NCBI GenBank assembly: GCA_001189155.1
Contig: LFCP01000006.1
Coordinates: 1-33,464, forward strand
Length of the DNA stretch: 33,464 nt
Direction: 5' to 3'
Source: Parcubacteria bacterium C7867-006
GTDB taxonomy: Bacteria; Patescibacteriota; Minisyncoccia; Phycocordibacterales; DATDWN01
The translations under genes and the position numbers were made by a program. Positions 1 to 5,863 of the stretch are shown here, piece after piece (the first letter of the stretch is position 1; every line of letters starts with the position of its first letter). The notes under the pieces were generated by a model, which saw only the letters and a list, made by a program, of their open reading frames with translations, was not told the DNA's origin and did no database searches.

Positions 1-18
1 ACGACGCTCTTCCGATCT
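1..18 (+). other. Illumina TruSeq adapter remnant (ACGACGCTCTTCCGATCT)
   Basis: Exact match to the 3' 18 nt of the well-known TruSeq read-1/universal adapter ...CTACACGACGCTCTTCCGATCT, at the very first base of the window. Confidence 0.96.
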
Positions 19-313
19 ATCCAAGATTCAAAAGCTCATCTGATTTATCCAACCTATATGCATCTATGTGTATCAAATGCGTAAACTTCTGGTTCTGCAA
101 TTCGTATATTTTTTCAATAACAAAAGTTGGACTCGTAACCGTATCTTCTACCCCGAGAGACTTTGCGATACATTTTGTAAACGCAGTTTTGCCGGCGCCC
201 AAGTCGCCAGATAAACCAACAACAGTTGCGCCACTATCTTTTGTATAAAGTTTTGAAACAAAATCATTGGCGATTTTTTGTGTATCTTCAATACTATGAG
301 AGATGTATTTCAT
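17..313 (-). CDS. tsaE: tRNA threonylcarbamoyladenosine biosynthesis ATPase TsaE, C-terminally truncated by the contig end/adapter
   Basis: MKYISHSIEDTQKIANDF...VVGLSGDLGAGKTAFTKCIAKSLG...VTSPTFVIEKIYEL...LIHIDAYRLDKSDELLNLG: Walker A GDLGAGKT, SPTF and HxDxYRL motifs of TsaE. Start set at the ATG at 313, not the upstream start at 382. The apparent TAG at 17-19 includes two adapter bases. Confidence 0.93.
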   Translation of the reverse strand: MKYISHSIEDTQKIANDFVSKLYTKDSGATVVGLSGDLGAGKTAFTKCIAKSLGVEDTVTSPTFVIEKIYELQNQKFTHLIHIDAYRLDKSDELLNLG

Positions 314-341
314 AACTTTGATACTACCATATTTTAAGTAT

Positions 342-366
342 GAAAAAAGACCAGCATCTGCTGGCC
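342..366 (-). terminator. Intrinsic terminator of the lipoprotein gene
   Basis: Minus strand AAGGCCAGCAGATGCTGGTCTT hairpin (CCAGCA/TGCTGG core) followed by TTTTTT. Confidence 0.75.
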
Positions 367-369
367 TTA

Positions 370-397
370 TCCGCGGAGGCACTATTGCCCCCGCGGA
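370..397 (-). repeat. GC-rich inverted repeat between the lipoprotein stop and its terminator
   Basis: TCCGCGGaGGC actatt GCCcCCGCGGA, about 10 bp stem with one mismatch. Confidence 0.6.
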
Positions 398-414
398 AAT
401 GTTCTAATCCTCGG

Positions 415-1146
415 CTACTTGATATTCCAGTAACCAAAGAACTCGTACTGACAGCCGATGGAGGTGCACTTCCGCATATAGATCTGCGGAGAAATCAGTG
501 TCCTCACACCTTTGTCAGACTGGATGATTGCGCTGTAACCAACGACCGAGTACCCATCCAAAGGGCTCAGTCGTTCCTGTAGATTGATCGTGCCACCAGG
601 ACACAAATCCTCTACAACAACTGGCCCGCCGTTGCCGGCAACTCGGCGAATCTTGACCCAGCTAGAAGTCTCGTTCGAGATCAACATGCTGGTATGTGTC
701 GAAGCAACCCATCTGCGACTGACTGCTCCACTGATCCAAACAAGATCTTCATCGTCCGGATTCTGACAACGAAGCCCAGTGTCAATAATGGCCTTCGTGC
801 GAGCGTGATCTTTTCTTTCGCTCGCACGAACTTGTTTGTCGTACTCCAGTCGGGCTTCGCGCTCGACAGGAGTTTCGCTCTTCTGTTTGAGTGAAGCCTC
901 GTGCAGATCTCTCTGCTTGTAAAGTTTCTCAAGCGCGATGAGTCGGATTGCTCTGTCCCTTGCGGACTCATCCTTCGGCTCAACTTCGAGTCGAGCGATC
1001 GACTCTTCGATAGTCTCGACCCCGTTCATGGTGACGGGCTGATCCATCCGAAGTGCCCTGCGCTGTCTGATTGACTCAGAGCTTGCGCATCCCGTCGCCA
1101 GAATGGCGAGCATGATCGCAACAAACAAACGTGAAATGGTGTGCAT
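415..1146 (-). CDS. Putative lipoprotein of unknown function (244 aa)
   Basis: MHTISRLFVAIMLAILATGCASSES...: signal peptide with LATGC lipobox; AGGAGG Shine-Dalgarno 7 nt upstream of the ATG at 1146 on the minus strand; promoter and terminator flank it. The track start at 1164 is probably too early. Confidence 0.8.
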   Translation of the reverse strand: MHTISRLFVAIMLAILATGCASSESIRQRRALRMDQPVTMNGVETIEESIARLEVEPKDESARDRAIRLIALEKLYKQRDLHEASLKQKSETPVEREARLEYDKQVRASERKDHARTKAIIDTGLRCQNPDDEDLVWISGAVSRRWVASTHTSMLISNETSSWVKIRRVAGNGGPVVVEDLCPGGTINLQERLSPLDGYSVVGYSAIIQSDKGVRTLISPQIYMRKCTSIGCQYEFFGYWNIK

Positions 1147-1165
1147 TGGGCACCCTCCTGCCACA

Positions 1166-1195
1166 ATTATACACCATTTTATAGGCTTTTGTCAA
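1166..1195 (-). promoter_or_regulatory. Consensus sigma70-type promoter for the lipoprotein gene
   Basis: Minus strand TTGACA (1190-1195), 18-nt spacer, TATAAT (1166-1171). Confidence 0.85.
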
Positions 1196-1265
1196 TAGAT
1201 TTAAAAGTATGTTAAAAACCGCCTATTTTAAGGCTTTATTTGTGATATTATATTTAGACAAAACT

Positions 1266-2942
1266 ATGGTCCAATTTGATGAAGACAAACAAAATAAACG
1301 AGTAGAAGATCTGCACAAACAAGAAGAAGAAACTCTAGCTCAAACCCTATCATCCAAATATGGGGTTCCTTATATCGACCTCACCACTACCCCACTAGAT
1401 ATTGATGCTCTACGTATTATAAATGAAGCTGAATCTCGCGAATCAAATGTAGCTGTTTTCAATGAAGTAAATAAAATAGTAAGCCTTGGAGCTCTCGCAC
1501 CAGAAAGTCCAAAAACAAAAGAAATCATACAAACCATCAAATCAAAAGGATACGAGGTGGAACTGTTTATGGTTTCAGAAACAAGTTTGAAAAAAGTTTG
1601 GGAAAGATATAAAGACCTATCGTACTCATTTGAAACAAAATCTGGTGCTCTAGATATTTCCAATGAACAAATCACGGAATTCCTTTCCAAGGTACACACC
1701 ATCCCAGATGTACAGAACCTTATCGGTGAAGTTTTGCAGATGAAAAAAAGTTACAGAATCTCTAGAATAATGGAAATCATTATTGCTGGAGCTCTTGCCA
1801 CAAACGCTTCTGATATTCACCTTGAACCAGAAGAAGAATTTGTGAGACTACGATACAGACTAGACGGAATGCTAACAGAAATACTCCAATTTGATTTGGA
1901 TACATACAAACTTTTACTTTCAAGAATAAAACTCATTTCAAACCTAAAACTAAACATCTCTGGAGCACAGGATGGACGTTTCAGTATAAAAGTTAGTGAT
2001 AGTGAAATAGAAATCAGAACCTCTCTTCTGCCTGGCGCATACAACGACTCTGTTGTGCTTCGAGTTCTAAACCCAAAGTCAATTGCAGTTCCATTAGGAG
2101 AGCTTGGTATCCATCCTAAACTTCTAGAAGTTATTGATCATGAAATAACAAAACCTAATGGAATGTTGCTGATCACAGGACCAACAGGTTCAGGAAAAAC
2201 AACAACTCTATATGCCCTACTAAAAAAGGTTCACACTCCAGAAATAAAAATTATTACCATAGAAAATCCTATCGAATACCATCTGTCTGGAATAGTTCAA
2301 ACTCAAACAGATGAAAAAAAAGAATATGGTTTTGCAGAGGGTCTACGTAGCGCACTACGTCAGGACCCAGACGTAATCATGGTTGGTGAAATCCGCGACA
2401 GCGAGACAGCGGAAATCGCGATAAACTCAGCCCTTACTGGTCACCTGGTGTTCTCTACTCTACACACCAACAATGCTGCTGGAACATTTCCGCGACTTAT
2501 TGATCTTGGAGTTGATTCTAAAGTTATTTCATCAGCAATAAATCTAGCTATGGCTCAGAGACTTGTTAGAAAACTCTGCACAAACTGTAGAAAACAGATT
2601 GATCTAGAAAATGAAGATAAAAAAACCATAGATGACATTGTAAATACAATATCAGATAAAAATTATTTGAAGGATGTAGACCTAACACACGTATGGGAAT
2701 CAGTTGGTTGTGACAAATGTAACATGACTGGATTCAAAGGGAGAATAGGAATACACGAAGCTATAAAAATGGATTACGACATTGAACTTATTGTTCGAGA
2801 AAACTCGAGTGAAAGAGAAATTAAAAAAGCAGCAGAAAAACAAGGACTACTGAACCTGAGACAAGATGGAATATTAAAAGTTTTATCTGGAATTACAACA
2901 CTAGAAGAACTACGAAGAGTTATAGATATCGAAAAAGAATAA
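1266..2942 (+). CDS. pilB: Type IV pilus assembly / type II secretion ATPase (PilB/GspE family)
   Basis: Walker A GPTGSGKTTTLYALL, Asp box, GEIRDSETAEIAINSALTGHLVFSTLHTN, and a CxxC...CxxC zinc motif (CTNCRK / CDKCNMTG). Likely start MVQFDEDKQ at 1266 rather than 1209. Confidence 0.93.
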   Translation: MVQFDEDKQNKRVEDLHKQEEETLAQTLSSKYGVPYIDLTTTPLDIDALRIINEAESRESNVAVFNEVNKIVSLGALAPESPKTKEIIQTIKSKGYEVELFMVSETSLKKVWERYKDLSYSFETKSGALDISNEQITEFLSKVHTIPDVQNLIGEVLQMKKSYRISRIMEIIIAGALATNASDIHLEPEEEFVRLRYRLDGMLTEILQFDLDTYKLLLSRIKLISNLKLNISGAQDGRFSIKVSDSEIEIRTSLLPGAYNDSVVLRVLNPKSIAVPLGELGIHPKLLEVIDHEITKPNGMLLITGPTGSGKTTTLYALLKKVHTPEIKIITIENPIEYHLSGIVQTQTDEKKEYGFAEGLRSALRQDPDVIMVGEIRDSETAEIAINSALTGHLVFSTLHTNNAAGTFPRLIDLGVDSKVISSAINLAMAQRLVRKLCTNCRKQIDLENEDKKTIDDIVNTISDKNYLKDVDLTHVWESVGCDKCNMTGFKGRIGIHEAIKMDYDIELIVRENSSEREIKKAAEKQGLLNLRQDGILKVLSGITTLEELRRVIDIEKE

Positions 2943-2943
2943 C

Positions 2944-2994
2944 AACCGCACGAAGTCGAGTGGTCATTCGACCATTGCTCGACTTCGTGCGGTT
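2944..2994. repeat. Long near-perfect hairpin (17-bp outer stem plus 5-bp inner stem) after pilB
   Basis: AACCGCACGAAGTCGAG TGGTC ATTC GACCA TTG CTCGACTTCGTGCGGTT; outer arms 2944-2960 and 2978-2994 are exact reverse complements. Confidence 0.9.
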
Positions 2995-3109
2995 ACAGTC
3001 GTATGACCATTTTAAAAAAATCAAGATTGCTAAAAGTGTCAGTTTTGTGTCTGAATTAGTTATACACTTGCTAAAGACACCTTCATATGGATAATTACTA
3101 TTAGGAGTA

Positions 3110-3343
3110 ACAAAAAACTCCAAAGCATAAATCTCTAAGCAACACTTTTAATAATCGATACCAAAAGCTAAGTATTTCGCAAAGGATAACTCCAGAGTAT
3201 TACACAAGGTAATACCCAGAACGTCCTCGCAGGAACACTCGTAAACATAAAATGCTTAGTTGCTTAGAGATTTATATTTTGGAGCTATAAAATCACCCGA
3301 AGGTGATCTCAAAAACTGCCTCTTTTCAATGAATACTATTGAG
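3110..3343 (-). ncRNA. Putative structured non-coding RNA, family not recognised
   Basis: Intergenic with no credible ORF. Arms 3259-3284 and 3118-3143 form a 26-position helix (24 Watson-Crick, 1 G-U, 1 mismatch on the minus strand), immediately followed on the minus strand by TTTTTT (3112-3117). ATCACC-TTCG-GGTGAT tetraloop hairpin near the 5' end. Consensus-like promoter upstream. Confidence 0.6.
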
Positions 3344-3349
3344 ACTGGT

Positions 3350-3378
3350 AGTTTAGCATACATTATTTTTCTTGTCAA
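3350..3378 (-). promoter_or_regulatory. Promoter for the putative ncRNA
   Basis: Minus strand TTGACA (3373-3378), 17-nt spacer, TAAACT (3350-3355). Confidence 0.7.
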
Positions 3379-3427
3379 CTACCATTTCCACACCATTTTA
3401 GGGTGATAGACAACCAAAACTTTATAG

Positions 3428-3440
3428 TATAATTGTATCT
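3428..3440 (+). promoter_or_regulatory. -10 element of ruvB placed 7 nt before the ATG (probable leaderless mRNA)
   Basis: TATAAT 3428-3433, then 7 nt, then ATG at 3441; no Shine-Dalgarno. Confidence 0.65.
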
Positions 3441-4454
3441 ATGAATAAATCGGCAAAGAAAATCGATGAAAATGAGATAGATAAAGACGCTCTATTTCTA
3501 GACACAACACTCAGACCATCCAGATGGGATGATTACATTGGTCAATCAAACATCAAAAAAAATCTGCAGATACTTTTAACTGCAGCGAAGGAACGCAATC
3601 ACCCACCAGAACACATACTATTTTATGGCTCTCCTGGTTTGGGTAAAACAACACTCGCTCACCTGATCGCAAAAGAGATAAATGCACAGATGAAAGTAAC
3701 ATCAGGACCTGCAATAGAAAAAGTTGGCGACCTTGCATCTATTCTTACAAACCTTTCTGCTGGCGACATACTTTTTATAGACGAAATACATAGACTAAAT
3801 AAAACTATTGAGGAAGTTCTCTACCCAGCTATGGAGTCTGGTTCATTGGATATTATTATTGGAAAAGGTCCGAGCGCAAGAACAATACAACTAGAACTAC
3901 CTCCATTTACTCTCATTGGTGCAACGACTCGTATTGCAATGATTTCCTCCCCTCTTCGATCACGCTTCTCTGGAGGAATATTTAAACTAGAGTTTTATAC
4001 AAACAAAGAAATAGAGAAGATTATCGAACGATCATCAAAAATTTTGGGAATAGAACTAAACGAACAAGCTGGTGCGGAAATAGCAAAACGCTCAAGATAT
4101 ACTCCTAGAACTGCCAACTATCTTTTGAAACGTGCACGTGACTACTCACAGGTAAACAAAACTGATTTAACAAAAGAGTCTGTGGATGAGGCTTTAAAAC
4201 TACTCGGTATAGATGAGGTCGGTCTCTCTCCTGCTGACCGAGACATACTCCACACTATTATCAATAAATTCTCTGGTGGACCTGTTGGACTCAATACACT
4301 TGCCGCTGCAATGTCGGAGGAGCAAGCAACTATTGAGGAGTTCAATGAACCATACCTAATACAGCTTGGATTTCTTGATAGAACACCTCGTGGACGAACA
4401 GTGACAGCATCTGGTTATGAGCACCTTGGACTTACACCAAAGAGTTTGTTATAA
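3441..4454 (+). CDS. ruvB: Holliday junction branch migration ATPase RuvB
   Basis: LRPSRWDDYIGQSNIKKNL, GSPGLGKTTLAHLIAKE, LFIDEIHRLNKTIEEVLYPAME, IGATTRIAMISSPLRSRF: RuvB AAA+ motifs; winged-helix C-terminus ending RTPRGRTVT. Confidence 0.98.
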   Translation: MNKSAKKIDENEIDKDALFLDTTLRPSRWDDYIGQSNIKKNLQILLTAAKERNHPPEHILFYGSPGLGKTTLAHLIAKEINAQMKVTSGPAIEKVGDLASILTNLSAGDILFIDEIHRLNKTIEEVLYPAMESGSLDIIIGKGPSARTIQLELPPFTLIGATTRIAMISSPLRSRFSGGIFKLEFYTNKEIEKIIERSSKILGIELNEQAGAEIAKRSRYTPRTANYLLKRARDYSQVNKTDLTKESVDEALKLLGIDEVGLSPADRDILHTIINKFSGGPVGLNTLAAAMSEEQATIEEFNEPYLIQLGFLDRTPRGRTVTASGYEHLGLTPKSLL

Positions 4455-4463
4455 AATACAAAT

Positions 4464-4991
4464 ATGGCAGGACATAATAAATGGTCAAAAATAAAAAGAC
4501 AAAAGGAAAAGACTGACGGTCAAAAGTCAAAGATTTTTGGAAAGATGGTTAAACTTATTTCTGTTGAAGCAAAAAAAGCTGGAGGTAATATTTCTTCTCC
4601 TGGACTAAAAGCTGCGATAGAAAAAGCAAAATCAATGAACGTTCCGAACGATAACATTGAAAGGGCTATCAAAAAATCTGCGGAATCAAAAGAGATGGAG
4701 ATGGTTGTGTACGAGGCATACGGACCAGGAGGATGTGCAATGATAATAGAGGCTTTGACTGATGCAAAAAACCGTGCAAATCAAGAAATTAAAACTATTT
4801 TAGCAAAACACGATTGTGCGATGGCTGGCGTTGGTGCAGCTAGCTGGGCATTCACTCACAACATTGGCGAGGAATGGATTCCGACATCAACCGTTCCACT
4901 ATCTGAGGAAGATGGAGAAAAACTTTCTAAACTAATTGACGAACTCGAGGAAAACGATGAAGTTAATGATGTTTATACGAATGCGGAATAA
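4464..4991 (+). CDS. yebC: YebC/TACO1-family protein, short form (175 aa)
   Basis: MAGHNKWSKIKRQKEKTDGQKSKIFGKM...YEAYGPGGCAMIIEALTDAKNRANQEIKTIL: YebC signature; internally shorter than typical YebC. Confidence 0.93.
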   Translation: MAGHNKWSKIKRQKEKTDGQKSKIFGKMVKLISVEAKKAGGNISSPGLKAAIEKAKSMNVPNDNIERAIKKSAESKEMEMVVYEAYGPGGCAMIIEALTDAKNRANQEIKTILAKHDCAMAGVGAASWAFTHNIGEEWIPTSTVPLSEEDGEKLSKLIDELEENDEVNDVYTNAE

Positions 4992-5000
4992 CCACTAAAT

Positions 5001-5474
5001 ATGAAAATGATTTCTATAGATCCTGGTTACGAGAGGCTGGGACTTGCTGTAATCAGTAAAGATAAAGGTAAAAAGGAAGAATTGGTTTTTTCTGAATGTT
5101 TTAAAACTTCAGCCAAGCTCCCCCACAACGAAAGACTAACCCTAATTGGAGACAGAATAAAAGAAGTGATTAAAAAATATAAACCAGAGCTACTTGCCAC
5201 TGAAAAGCTTTTCTTTTCTGGTAACCAGAAAACGGCAATGCTTGTGGCAGAAGCTCGTGGAGTTATCCTCTACGCAGGAAGCTCATCTGGACTCCCTATT
5301 TTTGAATACACACCAAATGAAGTGAAAATCGCCATCACTGGATACGGCAGAAGTGAAAAAAGACAAATGATAGATATGGTAAAAAAACTAATAGTTGTAG
5401 ATTGTAAAAAAAGTAGTGACGACGAGTTCGACGCTATAGCCATCGGCCTCACACACTTTGCAATACAGAGATAG
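5001..5474 (+). CDS. ruvC: Crossover junction endodeoxyribonuclease RuvC
   Basis: MISIDPGYERLGLAVI, LLATEKLFFSGNQKTAMLVAEARGVI, YTPNEVKIAITGYGRSEKRQM, SSDDEFDAIAIGLTH: RuvC catalytic acidic residues and motifs. Confidence 0.95.
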   Translation: MKMISIDPGYERLGLAVISKDKGKKEELVFSECFKTSAKLPHNERLTLIGDRIKEVIKKYKPELLATEKLFFSGNQKTAMLVAEARGVILYAGSSSGLPIFEYTPNEVKIAITGYGRSEKRQMIDMVKKLIVVDCKKSSDDEFDAIAIGLTHFAIQR

Positions 5475-5503
5475 TGTGATTTACTACAAAAAGGAGAAGC
5501 TAT

Positions 5504-5668
5504 ATGAGAATTCGGGCTCTGAGAGCTGCAACTGCGGCAGCAATACTTCTTGTCATTGCAACTTTCATGGTCGCTGTGACTACTGAAATGCCGACAGTAA
5601 ATGACCTGAAGATCATCGCGCTGCTGTTCTTTCCGGGTTTTGTTAGTCTCTACATGATGAAAATCTAG
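5504..5668 (+). CDS. Small membrane protein (54 aa), unknown function; not in the supplied ORF track
   Basis: ATG at 5504: MRIRALRAATAAAILLVIATFMVAVTTEMPTVNDLKIIALLFFPGFVSLYMMKI, stop TAG at 5666-5668. AAGGAG Shine-Dalgarno at optimal spacing, hydrophobic segments, hairpin downstream. Confidence 0.7.
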   Translation: MRIRALRAATAAAILLVIATFMVAVTTEMPTVNDLKIIALLFFPGFVSLYMMKI

Positions 5669-5681
5669 CGACGCCGGTCGG

Positions 5682-5709
5682 ACAGGAAACTGTTCCGGCC
5701 GTTTCCTGT
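5682..5709 (+). terminator. Hairpin downstream of the 54-aa ORF, probable terminator
   Basis: ACAGGAAAC (5682-5690), 10-nt loop, GTTTCCTGT (5701-5709): perfect 9-bp stem; poor U tract. Confidence 0.55.
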
Positions 5710-5751
5710 TACATACTAAATGATAAATTATCTGTTAAGTATTTGTGAGGA

Positions 5752-5852
5752 TTTTTGGCCGATTTCAAGGCGCGAGTGAGTACTGTGACTAAAGTGTATA
5801 AATATACTCTGCGGGAACAGGCGGAGCGAGCAACGCAGAAATCGGACAAAAA
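5752..5852. repeat. About 100-bp element bounded by 15-bp inverted repeats, between the 54-aa ORF and lepA
   Basis: TTTTTGGCCGATTTC (5752-5766) versus GAAATCGGACAAAAA (5838-5852): inverted with 1 mismatch. Interior more GC-rich than flanks. Confidence 0.6.
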
Positions 5853-5863
5853 GACCACAAAGA

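Noticed and set aside
681-983. Minus- and plus-strand ORFs overlapping the lipoprotein gene (681-983, 694-894, 584-766, 340-582)
   Set aside because: Alternative frames of a gene with clear SD, signal peptide and promoter; no supporting signals of their own.
2920-3123. 67-aa minus-strand ORF MEFFVTPNSNY...
   Set aside because: Uses a TTG start inside the closing helix of the putative ncRNA and runs through the pilB hairpin; no conserved features.
3110-3343. Interpretation as tmRNA, SRP RNA or a riboswitch
   Set aside because: No tRNA-like acceptor/T-arm or tag peptide, no SRP GNAR-loop motif, and no gene downstream on the minus strand for cis regulation; kept as unidentified ncRNA.
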